This document shows positions 1 to 7,973 of a DNA stretch of 15,167 nucleotides, one piece after another (within the stretch, counting starts at the first letter, position 1; each line of letters begins with the position of its first letter). Below the pieces are notes generated by a model. The model saw only the letters and a list, made by a program, of their open reading frames with translations, was not told where the DNA came from and made no database searches. This DNA comes from an uncultured Pseudomonadota bacterium. Lineage in GTDB: Bacteria; Pseudomonadota; Alphaproteobacteria; Rs-D84. The translations under genes were made by a program, and so were the position numbers. The stretch is from assembly GCA_900313285.1 (NCBI GenBank), contig OMQP01000020.1, forward strand, positions 1-15,167. The letters run 5' to 3'.

Positions 1-1690
1 GTTCTTTGTCGGCATCTGTGATTTCAATATCTTTTTCATTATCCAATGCAGCAACATATCCATCGACATCTATCATGCCATCATCAGTAATTTGCACAGA
101 TTCCCATTTGATAACACCAGATATAACACCAGCAAATGGCAATACTGGTCCCAATTCTTCGCTGGTTGCATTTCTGTTACGTCCCAATTCAAAATCGGAA
201 ATCTCGTCAACACTTGAACGACAATCAAACCATTTGAAACCCTTTGTTGAATCTGGGGAATCTGTTGAATATTGACACACTTTGTAATCTAATGATTGTG
301 CGCCGATTTGTGTCCCCAGCGCATATTGTGCACAAGATTCACTGTCCCCACAAACCTTAGACATCGCATTATCAACAGCCGCTTCACATGTTGCCAACAT
401 CTCATTGTCAATATTCAAAATGACGCCTTCGATAATTTGTGCAACTTCGTCATATACCAAATCACCCTGCACTTTTTCTTTGCCATAAACTTTTTGACAA
501 CCCGGCAATTTATCATACGGACACATACGCATAATTATATTTGTATCCAAACCAATGCATTGCGAATAATCAGATCCACATCTGTCAACACTTTGCATAC
601 ATTCTTTGATTTCTTTTGTGCAAGAATCAACGCGCATTGCCGACAATTTAGCCAAAACACTTGGCCACAAAGTTGAATTTTCCGGATTATCATATGTTCC
701 ACCGGTTGCAGCCAAACATGGTTCTAATTCCACACGACAAAATGATTTTACCATTTCTGGACGCGTCAAACACGAATCATATGATGTGTTTCCGTCAATA
801 GTATCTTTACATGCATTCACAAAACAATTTGAAATATTATCTGATTCACAAATTATTTTTTTAGATTCCAACATATCCATTGTAGATTTTGCAATTACTA
901 TGGAAGAATTTTCACCTTTTATTGCGACAATATTTTTTACACCACCAAAAACACTTTCTTTGCCGACAGTATCCACACATTTTGTAAAATCATTTCCGCA
1001 TCCGGCTGTTGTTTTCATACAATTTGTAAATTCAATTGTGCATTGACCCAAATCATATTTGTTTGATGTCTCATATTTTTCAAGTGCCGCATCACGTACA
1101 GATTTTTCAGCAGCTGCCAATGTTGCACGACCATCACGTCCACGTTGTTTTAACGCGTTTTCAAATGCCGCGCAATCTGATTTAACAGCACTGGCATACA
1201 TATTTTTTATCAGTGTCAATTGTGATTTACATTCTGGAATTTTTTCAGCACAAACTTCATGCATCTCGGCACGCAATTTATCACCAATTGAACCGGTTGT
1301 AATATCTGAATCCGAATCGTCCTCGTCTTCATCATCAAAACCAGCAGACGCAAACATTTCATTTACCGCATCACCAGATTTTATTTTATCAACCGCACTG
1401 TTTGCTAAATCTATGGATGCTTTGAAATCTTTTTCAATTTGTTTTAATTGTTGATTTAAATCTTTGACTTGATTACTGCATTGACAACGTCCGCCAAATT
1501 CATTGTCCAACATACATCCTGTATCCATACATGCATTGTATTTTTCCTGACATGGATTTGATTTTGTTGTTGCGCTGCTTGTTGCGACTTTTGTTCCATT
1601 TGAAATCACACTTTGACGTGTTGCAGCAAAACCAGGAACCATAAATATGATTGCAAAAACAAACGATAAAAATCTAAATGTATGTTTCAT
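1..1690 (-). CDS. Secreted cysteine-rich protein, paralogue 1 (partial, runs off left edge)
   Basis: The frame opens at ATG 1690-1688 and reads without a stop to the window edge, giving about 563 residues; the C-terminus is missing. The first ~21 residues (MKHTFRFLSFVFAIIFMVPG...) look like a signal peptide ending near GFA-A. The mature protein starts with a Q-S-V-I-S-N-G-T-K-V stretch, then C-x6-C-M-D, C-M-L-D-N and G-G-R-C-Q-C near residues 47-70. A C-A-A-F-E-N block lies near residue 172, followed by two CG-x-D-[YF]-[ST]-x-C motifs and C-G-D-S-E-S-C. About 29 cysteines are visible. It aligns along its whole visible length with the next two genes, but lacks ~40 residues that the others have after K-K-x-x-C. 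The stop codon of the preceding gene is only 2 nt upstream and no good Shine-Dalgarno is seen, so co-transcription and coupled translation are likely. Family and function are not recognised. Confidence 0.85.
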   Translation of the reverse strand, partial: MKHTFRFLSFVFAIIFMVPGFAATRQSVISNGTKVATSSATTKSNPCQEKYNACMDTGCMLDNEFGGRCQCSNQVKDLNQQLKQIEKDFKASIDLANSAVDKIKSGDAVNEMFASAGFDDEDEDDSDSDITTGSIGDKLRAEMHEVCAEKIPECKSQLTLIKNMYASAVKSDCAAFENALKQRGRDGRATLAAAEKSVRDAALEKYETSNKYDLGQCTIEFTNCMKTTAGCGNDFTKCVDTVGKESVFGGVKNIVAIKGENSSIVIAKSTMDMLESKKIICESDNISNCFVNACKDTIDGNTSYDSCLTRPEMVKSFCRVELEPCLAATGGTYDNPENSTLWPSVLAKLSAMRVDSCTKEIKECMQSVDRCGSDYSQCIGLDTNIIMRMCPYDKLPGCQKVYGKEKVQGDLVYDEVAQIIEGVILNIDNEMLATCEAAVDNAMSKVCGDSESCAQYALGTQIGAQSLDYKVCQYSTDSPDSTKGFKWFDCRSSVDEISDFELGRNRNATSEELGPVLPFAGVISGVIKWESVQITDDGMIDVDGYVAALDNEKDIEITDADKE

Positions 1691-1692
1691 AT

Positions 1693-4218
1693 TTAATATT
1701 GTATATCTTCACATTCTTCTTGTTCATCGTCCCACTTTTTACACCAATCACTTTTCGTGGTCAAACATTCCTGGGTACGTGTACATTTAGTACAAACCAT
1801 ACTGTCCATATTAAATGTTGTAGTGACCTGACGTTTGAATTTATATGTTGATTCAGACGAATAGCCAACCAATCTATCATCATTACCCCGGTCACGAACA
1901 ATTTCTGTTTTTGCAGTATGCCCACTGACTTTATCCTGGGATATGGCACCCCATTCACCTAATTCAATACATTTTCTGCGTGCGACATCTTGGGCATTCA
2001 TATGTTCATTTATTTTATCTATTTCATCATAACGCTGTTGTAATCTTGAATTACCATCAACATAATCTTTCACGATTTGTGCATATTTATCGTCATAATT
2101 CTTTTGGGCAGCCAACAAAGCACTGTTAATTATTTTATTACGCAAATCAGCCGTCAAATGTGGAAACAACTGGTTATTTGCTTTACCAATAATTTGTTCA
2201 AAACCATTATCTTTTGTTAACCCAGTAACTTCGCGTCCTGTCATACAGAATTGTACCTTTGGATCTGATTCAATCGCACTGATAGCATTTTTAACAGCAA
2301 CACTAATTTGACCGACTTCTGTTTTGACTTTACCTTTAACCTTGTCATCCATTTTGTAAACAGATTCAACTTTCTTAATATATTCATCCCCAGATATTAC
2401 ACCACTGGCATCTGGCAAAGTTGTTATTTGATCCCACAAAATACGGCCGGATATTACACCAGTATATGCGGTTCTGTCTGTTTTAGTTTTTGACAAATCA
2501 GCATTACGATTCATTTTGCCCAGTTCGTTTTCCAGAATATCGTCTATACTGTCTTTGCAATTAGTATATTCGCCGTTAACATTTTTACAGAATTTTAATT
2601 CCAATGTATTTGCACCAACTTTATCACCAATGATTAAACCATCACAGCTTTCTGAATCACCACATGTTTTAAGCATTGCTGCACTGATAGCTTTTTGACA
2701 TGCATCATACAATTCAGATTCAACCCCCATGATTAAGCCCTGGGATAAAATTGCCAATGTATCTTCGACTGTTTCTTTATTACCATCATATTCACGATAA
2801 CATGCGGTCAATTTGTCAGCCGGACAAATATCAACAATATCGTAATAATCCAGACCAATACATTGTGAATAATCAGATCCGCATCTGTCTTTATCCTGGA
2901 TACACGCTTTGAATTCTGTTGTACATGCATCAATACGCATTTTTGATAATTCGGCCATTATGCCGTTCCACAATCTTGATTTTGACGGATTATCATATGA
3001 ACCGCCAGTTGCAGCAAGACACGGTTCTAATTCCACTTTGCAAAATGATTTATAATTTTCAGGACGCGACAAACACATATCATATGAACCGCCCTCTTCA
3101 TTCACATCAAAATGTTCACGACATGATTTTACATAACAATCAGAAATTGTTTTAGTACAATTCTTACGTAAATTTTCTTCTGAATTTAATTCTGCAGTTT
3201 TCAAAGATATCGCAGCGTCTTTTAAAAACGCATTCCAAACATCATCTTTGACTTTGGCACAACTGTTCAACACAGATTCACATAAAACTTTTTTAGATAA
3301 CAATGTGTCCATTGTTGTAGCAGATATTTCAGTATTCACAAAATCACCAGGTATCACAACTTTTTTAGATAAAGTTTTTACATTTTCATTTTCAGATAAT
3401 GCGACACATTTTGAATAATCATTTCCACATCCGGCTGTTGTTTGCATACATGTTCTTAATTCAATCATGCATTCGCCAATATTATATTTATTTTCATTTG
3501 CAAATGCAGATAATGCCGCATCACGTACTGATTTTTGTGCATCTGCCAATTTAGAATTTATTTCTATACTCTGTTGTTTAACAGAATTTTCAAATGCAAT
3601 ACAATCAGATTTGATTTTCTGGGCATACAACATTTTAACCATGTCTTGTGATGATTTACATTTAGACGGTGTTTGTTCCCAACACATTTCATCTGCAGCG
3701 ATATAAAGTGCATCACCATGTTTATTTGAAATATCATCTGCATCGACAAATTCTTCTTCGTCTTCGTCATCTGGCGTCATAAACATTGCGTCCCAATCGG
3801 CACGTGACAGGGTTGTATTTTTATTTTCTGGTTTTTTCACTGTTTTTTGTTTTGCTTTTTCTGCATCTTGTAAAACAGTTTCGGTTGCTCCGCCCATTTT
3901 TACAAAATCAGCACCATATTGTGCCAACGTCACTGCATCTTCATCTTTTGCCAATAAATCATTTAATTGTTTTGTTAAATCGGCATGTTTATTACTGCAT
4001 TGACAACGTCCACCCGAAACATTATCAACCATACAAAATGCATCCATACAACCAAAATAAGAATCACTGCATTCGGCATCAACCAAAGAATTCGTTCCAG
4101 ATTCCATGATTTTCGTACCACCATCAACCGATTGTTTTTGAACAGCAACATGCGCAGCAAATGCGTTAACCTGTAACGACACAAACACCATAACAAAAAA
4201 TGCAATTTTGTTGTGCAC
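1693..4218 (-). CDS. Secreted cysteine-rich protein, paralogue 2 (841 aa)
   Basis: I place the start at GTG 4218. GGAGAGAG lies 8 nt upstream and an extended -10 promoter puts the likely transcript start near 4241. The upstream in-frame TTG at 4236 would be almost at the mRNA end. From GTG the protein begins with HNK, a hydrophobic run and A-F-A|A-H, a good signal peptidase I site. The mature part holds 38 cysteines. Six C-x6-C pairs occur (for example CSDSYFGC, CMIELRTC, CTTEFKAC), plus CGNDYSKC, CGSDYSQC and CGDSESC. An acidic stretch (DDEDEEEF) follows the first cysteine block. The last ~45 residues carry a separate C-x2-C...W-C...C cluster. No transmembrane segment is seen beyond the signal peptide, so it is probably periplasmic or released. 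It is the middle member of a tandem triplet and is followed after 2 nt by paralogue 1. The function is not recognised. Confidence 0.85.
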   Translation of the reverse strand: MHNKIAFFVMVFVSLQVNAFAAHVAVQKQSVDGGTKIMESGTNSLVDAECSDSYFGCMDAFCMVDNVSGGRCQCSNKHADLTKQLNDLLAKDEDAVTLAQYGADFVKMGGATETVLQDAEKAKQKTVKKPENKNTTLSRADWDAMFMTPDDEDEEEFVDADDISNKHGDALYIAADEMCWEQTPSKCKSSQDMVKMLYAQKIKSDCIAFENSVKQQSIEINSKLADAQKSVRDAALSAFANENKYNIGECMIELRTCMQTTAGCGNDYSKCVALSENENVKTLSKKVVIPGDFVNTEISATTMDTLLSKKVLCESVLNSCAKVKDDVWNAFLKDAAISLKTAELNSEENLRKNCTKTISDCYVKSCREHFDVNEEGGSYDMCLSRPENYKSFCKVELEPCLAATGGSYDNPSKSRLWNGIMAELSKMRIDACTTEFKACIQDKDRCGSDYSQCIGLDYYDIVDICPADKLTACYREYDGNKETVEDTLAILSQGLIMGVESELYDACQKAISAAMLKTCGDSESCDGLIIGDKVGANTLELKFCKNVNGEYTNCKDSIDDILENELGKMNRNADLSKTKTDRTAYTGVISGRILWDQITTLPDASGVISGDEYIKKVESVYKMDDKVKGKVKTEVGQISVAVKNAISAIESDPKVQFCMTGREVTGLTKDNGFEQIIGKANNQLFPHLTADLRNKIINSALLAAQKNYDDKYAQIVKDYVDGNSRLQQRYDEIDKINEHMNAQDVARRKCIELGEWGAISQDKVSGHTAKTEIVRDRGNDDRLVGYSSESTYKFKRQVTTTFNMDSMVCTKCTRTQECLTTKSDWCKKWDDEQEECEDIQY

Positions 4219-4247
4219 TGAAAAAACTCTCTCCAATAACTTAATTT

Positions 4248-4256
4248 ATTATATCA
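4248..4256 (-). promoter_or_regulatory. Extended -10 promoter for paralogue 2
   Basis: On the minus strand the site reads TGATATAAT: a perfect TATAAT with the TGn extension. No convincing -35 hexamer lies 16-18 nt upstream, which is usual for extended -10 promoters. The predicted transcript start near 4241 leaves a short leader containing GGAGAGAG before GTG 4218. The site lies just after the terminator of the upstream paralogue, so the two genes appear to be separate transcription units. Confidence 0.6.
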
Positions 4257-4290
4257 CAAATGGGTAAATATTAAAAACAGTTTTTAAAAA

Positions 4291-4316
4291 AATAACCGCC
4301 CAAACGGGCGGTTATT
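4291..4316 (-). terminator. Intrinsic terminator of paralogue 3
   Basis: A perfect 11-bp stem (4291-4301 with 4306-4316, GC core CCGCCC/GGGCGG) closes a 4-nt loop. On the minus strand it is followed by a T-rich run (TTATTTTTTT). The TAA stop codon of the 1013-aa gene (4314-4312) lies inside the first arm of the stem, so the ribosome reaches the hairpin when it terminates. Confidence 0.85.
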
Positions 4317-7300
4317 TTATTTTGTACTGATTATAAATTGTTTCTTTATTCACTGTTGGCATTTGTTCAATTTTTGGATTCCCGGATTGAACACCTGTTG
4401 TATCCCAACTCCAACAATATGGGGACAAATAATTAGTGCATACATAATCCGTTGTTTTAAGCGTACATGTACTGTTTGATCGATCATAAGAATATACTGT
4501 ATGCTTCAACAATTCCCCATTGTAATTGCGGCCTTCACCTGTTTTAAAGAAGTATTTACTGCCAGGCATACAATATCCATCAGATCTAAAGCAATCACAT
4601 ACTTGTAATTGGCCATTACCATTTGCTGCATGTTTAACTCCTTCGCATCTGCCAGATGACGCATGTTTTGTTTCAGAACTTATTTTATACCCTGCATCTG
4701 GATAAGGCAAATTGTAAGCTATCATATCATCTTCACAAACACATGTATTGCCGTTTTCTTGCATATTTTTATCTAACGCCATCAAAGCGCAATTATTTTC
4801 ATTTATTTGATGTTGTTTTTCTATATCGATATCTTCAATAGCGGACAATCGTTGTGAAATCTCATTGTTCAACGCATCGATTTGTGGTTGTAAATCTTGT
4901 TCTGCTTTGTCATATTTTTGTTTCATTAATTCCAAAGTTTTAGAAATCAAAACTTCCTGGTAAGAATCAAGCAGATTTACATAAACATCATCTTGCGTAT
5001 CAGTACCATTGCTGATGGTACTTCTTGTGCGCTTTGAAACATCAATTTCACCCTTATCATTTTTAGTTGTTGACTGTCTAAAACCAGTTACAGATTTTCC
5101 ATACATACAATCATGCACAGTTTTATTTTTCAACATAACCGCCATTTTGTTATTAAAGATATTTGTTAAACCACCTATTATAGTTTTCACTTCTGCCGAT
5201 TCAGGATCTGCGAAATCGGCACCAAATATGTACTTACCATTATCGTTCTTTGGTAAATCATACACAAATCCAGTATAACATTGCAATTTGGCATCTGGTG
5301 AAAGATTACGGAATGTTTTATCGTCTTTGCATGCAGGTGCGGCCTTGTCACTGATGTCTTTTCTGTAAACAATGCTGTTAACATTTATACGATTTTTTAT
5401 ATGTGGTGTGACTTTACCTTTGATAATTTCATCCGAAGTAAAATCATTTACATTTTTACAATCTGTGTCACTACACAATTTTGCAGACAATAAATTTTCA
5501 AAACTCATATTACCTAAATTCAATGTATCACATGTTGATGCATCACCACAAACTGAAACCATCGCCTGTTTTGCCGCATTTTCACAAACTTCATACATCT
5601 TGTCGTTTATTTGTAATGCGTAACCCTGGGCAATTTCAGCAACATATTGCAATACTTCATTTCTATCATTATTATTTTTCTTCATACATGCTGTCAAAGT
5701 ATCTGTTGGTAACAAATCAGCAATTGCCCCTGGATTCAAACCAACACAGTATGAAAAATCTTCACCACAGATTGCTTCAATTCCACTTTTAACTTCTTTT
5801 GTACATGCATCGACACGCATTGCGCCCAACATTGCTTTGATACCATTCCACATACGTGACCCAGCAACACCCTCTGCGGTTGCGCCCTTGCCACCTGTTG
5901 CAACAATACATGCATCTAATTTAACTTTACAAAAATCTATCACTATTTCAGGGTCAGACAAACACATATCATATGATGCTTCATCTTTATTTGGATCAAA
6001 TTGCACCGCACAAGCCCCCTGGAAACATGTCGACAAATCTTTGATACAATTTTGACGCAGGTTATCTTCGCTGTTTACTTCGGCTGACTTTAATGTTGGT
6101 GCAGCATATTCCAAATATTTACCCCAAACTTCACTTTGGTGATTAACGCAATATTTCAAAACATTACCATCACAAATTGTTTTTTTAGACATTATTTGTG
6201 TCATTGTTGCACCAGACAATACGATATCAACAACCCCCTTGATAGTTCTTGATTTTTCGTTTGCTTTGGAACCTTTGATGTTTTCTTCGGCTGCAAATTG
6301 AATACATTTTGAATAATCATTTCCGCATTCAGATTCCATACATTGTGCATATGCCTGGACACATTCGCCAGTTGTCGCATATTTGTTTTCTTCACGGAAT
6401 TTTTCAAGTGCTGCATCACGTAAAGCTTTTTCTGCAGTTTGTAATTTTTGTGTACTGGCAACTTTTTGTTGTTTCAAACTGTTTTCAAATGCAATACAGT
6501 CAGATTTAATTTTTTGCGCATACACAGATTGCAACATATTTAACGAACCACTACATTGTGCAGGCATTTGTGAAACACACATTTTTGCCGCACTGTTATA
6601 TAATTCTGCCCCTGTTTTTGATAATGCATCTGACACAGCATTTGTATCAAATTTTACTTCATCAAACAGATCATTATCTTCACTGAAAATATTGGTGTTA
6701 TTCCATGCAGATAAATCAAGTGTGCGAACTTTCTTTTTGTTTGTTTCTTCATCCGCTTTACCAGTCACTTTGTCCCCTGCTGCCTTGGCACGAGCGATCA
6801 CAGCATCGGCATCTTCACCCATTTTAATACGTTCAACACCTTCGGTTGCCATTGCATAACTCTGTTCATCTAATTTAGCAATGTCATCCATAACTTTTAA
6901 CAATTCGTCATTTCTGTTACTGCATTGGCAACGCCCCCCAGATGCATTATCAATCATACAGAAAGAATCCATACATCCATAAAATGCGTCCTGACATTCC
7001 TGGCTGACAACAGTGTTTGATGTCGCAGATGCAACCTTGGTGCCATTATTTATAACTTTTTGGGTAGAACCTGCGCGCGCAGCCATTGGCTGTGGTGCAG
7101 TATTTGCTGACGGATTAGAAACAACCTTTTGACGATTTCCTGCACGTGCAGAAACAGTATTTGTTTGCGTATTTGTATTTTTTACTGCATTTCGTGTTGC
7201 AGCACGTGCAGCAACCGGCGCAGTTCCAGCCGATGTTTCGTTCATCGCATTATTAGAACCACGCGCATTTCCACGTGTCGCAGGCGCACCAAAAGCGCCT

Positions 7301-7353
7301 ATTTGCACCATACAAAGCGACAAAACAATTGGTAAAAACATACGTTTACGCAT
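4312..7353 (-). CDS. Secreted cysteine-rich protein, paralogue 3 (1013 aa)
   Basis: The start is ATG 7353, with AAGGAG 7 nt upstream. A longer frame to 7389 would begin upstream of that ribosome site and of the predicted transcript start. The N-terminus (MRKRMFLPIVLSLCMVQ...) is a typical signal peptide, cleaved near AFG-A. Residues ~24-115 form a low-complexity Ala/Asn/Thr/Arg linker with repeated A-R-A-x-x-x-x-K-V units, found only in this paralogue. The family part starts near residue 119 with CQDAFYGCMDSFC and GGRCQCSN, then C-I-A-F-E-N near 285, CGNDYSKC, CGEDFSYC and CGDASTC. About 42 cysteines are in the mature chain. One C-x6-C pair kept in the paralogues has lost its second Cys (CTKEVKSG). 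A heptad-like, probably coiled-coil stretch (KAEQDLQPQIDALNNEIS region) precedes a C-terminal cysteine-rich tail unlike the other two. No membrane anchor is seen. The function is not recognised; periplasmic or surface location is inferred. Confidence 0.87.
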   Translation of the reverse strand: MRKRMFLPIVLSLCMVQIGAFGAPATRGNARGSNNAMNETSAGTAPVAARAATRNAVKNTNTQTNTVSARAGNRQKVVSNPSANTAPQPMAARAGSTQKVINNGTKVASATSNTVVSQECQDAFYGCMDSFCMIDNASGGRCQCSNRNDELLKVMDDIAKLDEQSYAMATEGVERIKMGEDADAVIARAKAAGDKVTGKADEETNKKKVRTLDLSAWNNTNIFSEDNDLFDEVKFDTNAVSDALSKTGAELYNSAAKMCVSQMPAQCSGSLNMLQSVYAQKIKSDCIAFENSLKQQKVASTQKLQTAEKALRDAALEKFREENKYATTGECVQAYAQCMESECGNDYSKCIQFAAEENIKGSKANEKSRTIKGVVDIVLSGATMTQIMSKKTICDGNVLKYCVNHQSEVWGKYLEYAAPTLKSAEVNSEDNLRQNCIKDLSTCFQGACAVQFDPNKDEASYDMCLSDPEIVIDFCKVKLDACIVATGGKGATAEGVAGSRMWNGIKAMLGAMRVDACTKEVKSGIEAICGEDFSYCVGLNPGAIADLLPTDTLTACMKKNNNDRNEVLQYVAEIAQGYALQINDKMYEVCENAAKQAMVSVCGDASTCDTLNLGNMSFENLLSAKLCSDTDCKNVNDFTSDEIIKGKVTPHIKNRINVNSIVYRKDISDKAAPACKDDKTFRNLSPDAKLQCYTGFVYDLPKNDNGKYIFGADFADPESAEVKTIIGGLTNIFNNKMAVMLKNKTVHDCMYGKSVTGFRQSTTKNDKGEIDVSKRTRSTISNGTDTQDDVYVNLLDSYQEVLISKTLELMKQKYDKAEQDLQPQIDALNNEISQRLSAIEDIDIEKQHQINENNCALMALDKNMQENGNTCVCEDDMIAYNLPYPDAGYKISSETKHASSGRCEGVKHAANGNGQLQVCDCFRSDGYCMPGSKYFFKTGEGRNYNGELLKHTVYSYDRSNSTCTLKTTDYVCTNYLSPYCWSWDTTGVQSGNPKIEQMPTVNKETIYNQYKIK

Positions 7354-7379
7354 TAAAATCTCCTTAAATCCTTTGTCAT

Positions 7380-7408
7380 ATTTTATCACAAAGGCAAAAA
7401 AACCGCAA
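7380..7408 (-). promoter_or_regulatory. Promoter for paralogue 3
   Basis: On the minus strand: TTGCGG (7408-7403), a 17-nt spacer, then TAAAAT (7385-7380) preceded by TGA, an extended -10. The transcript start would fall near 7373, giving a leader of about 20 nt with AAGGAG before ATG 7353. A second TATAAT (7419-7414) lies further upstream but has no matching -35. Confidence 0.55.
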
Positions 7409-7450
7409 TAATTATTATACAGAAAATCACTTTATTTTTTACGTTGTTTA

Positions 7451-7478
7451 TTGACAGAACGTTAATTTGTGTTAGCAT
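7451..7478 (+). promoter_or_regulatory. Promoter for the 136-aa gene
   Basis: A perfect TTGACA (7451-7456), a 16-nt spacer and TAGCAT (7473-7478) with TGT just before it form a sigma70-type promoter. The -10 region lies in a tandem hexamer repeat, TTAGCA TTAGCA (7472-7483), and TGTCAA at 7488-7493 mirrors the -35. These could be operator half-sites, but this is weak. Confidence 0.6.
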
Positions 7479-7510
7479 TAGCAAGCTTGTCAAAAAATTA
7501 AGGTAAACAA

Positions 7511-7921
7511 ATGAAATTAAGAAAAAACGTATATGTCACAGATTTACAAAAAATGCCTTCGCGTTTTGCGGATTATTTTGCACACCAAAAAGAAAGTGTA
7601 TTACCATTGGTTTCTGTGAACGGAAAAATTATACAAAATGATGAAGATAGTTTTATTCCATCAAAATCTTTTCCTAATCCAGCAACTTCAAAAATGTTGT
7701 CCGATTTTTATACGCCAACAAAAATTATTACAAAATTTTCAACCATCATTGTTGAATACTTGGATATGAATAATACACCTGTGTTATATTTATTTCCAAA
7801 TGGCACAACCCAAACTGTTGTTGTTGATGCAAAGAAAAAAATGAACAACAAAATGCGTCGTGATTTGGCACACCAAATTAAATTACGTAAAAATTTGATG
7901 GCCCAAACGAAAACAAAATAA
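7511..7921 (+). CDS. Hypothetical basic protein, 136 aa
   Basis: This is the only plus-strand gene with its own signals: a good promoter, AAGG 7 nt before ATG 7511, and an intrinsic terminator right after TAA. The protein begins MKLRKNVYVTDLQKMPSRF and has no signal peptide or membrane segment, so it should be cytoplasmic. The middle (TKIITKFSTIIVEYLD, then TPVLYLFPNGTTQTVVV) looks beta-strand rich. The last ~30 residues are Lys/Arg-rich and probably helical, which might suit nucleic-acid or ribosome binding, but no motif proves this. It diverges from the cysteine-rich array and converges on rplQ. I do not recognise the family. Confidence 0.8.
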   Translation: MKLRKNVYVTDLQKMPSRFADYFAHQKESVLPLVSVNGKIIQNDEDSFIPSKSFPNPATSKMLSDFYTPTKIITKFSTIIVEYLDMNNTPVLYLFPNGTTQTVVVDAKKKMNNKMRRDLAHQIKLRKNLMAQTKTK

Positions 7922-7929
7922 TCAACAAA

Positions 7930-7951
7930 AAACCGTCCAAATGGACGGTTT
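7930..7951. terminator. Bidirectional terminator between the 136-aa gene and rplQ
   Basis: A 9-bp perfect stem (AAACCGTCC, 7930-7938, with 7943-7951) closes loop AAAT. On the plus strand it is followed by TAATTTTTT; on the minus strand by TTTTTTG. It lies between the two convergent stop codons, 8 nt after the 136-aa gene and 22 nt after rplQ, and should end both transcripts. Confidence 0.85.
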
Positions 7952-7973
7952 AATTTTTTCGCACAAATGCAAA

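Larger units (their letters stand above)
1..7353 (-). repeat. Tandem array of three paralogous genes
   Basis: Three head-to-tail copies of one protein family occupy nearly half the window. Similarity persists at DNA level: the 20-base stretch at 1473-1492 is identical to 3992-4011, and near-matching copies lie in the third gene around 6919-6940. The segment encoding C-G-N-D-[YF] is shared between ~985-1010 and ~3420-3445. Such short identical blocks could support recombination between copies. Divergence between the genes is otherwise large, so the duplication is not recent. Confidence 0.85.

Noticed and set aside
1..1454. Several plus-strand open frames of 89-146 codons opposite paralogue 1.
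   Set aside because: They lie antisense to a continuous frame with homology to two further genes and have no promoter, ribosome site or recognisable product.
4219..4236. TTG start at 4236 for paralogue 2.
   Set aside because: It overlaps the GGAGAGAG ribosome site and lies about 5 nt from the predicted transcript start; GTG 4218 fits better.
6383..6859. Plus-strand 158-codon frame.
   Set aside because: It is antisense to the conserved cysteine-rich gene, and its Ser/Phe/Cys-rich translation mirrors that codon use.
7290..7353. Lipoprotein signal in paralogue 3 (LSLC in the hydrophobic segment).
   Set aside because: Residue -1 to the Cys is Leu, which lipoprotein signal peptidase does not accept, and an ordinary cleavage site follows.
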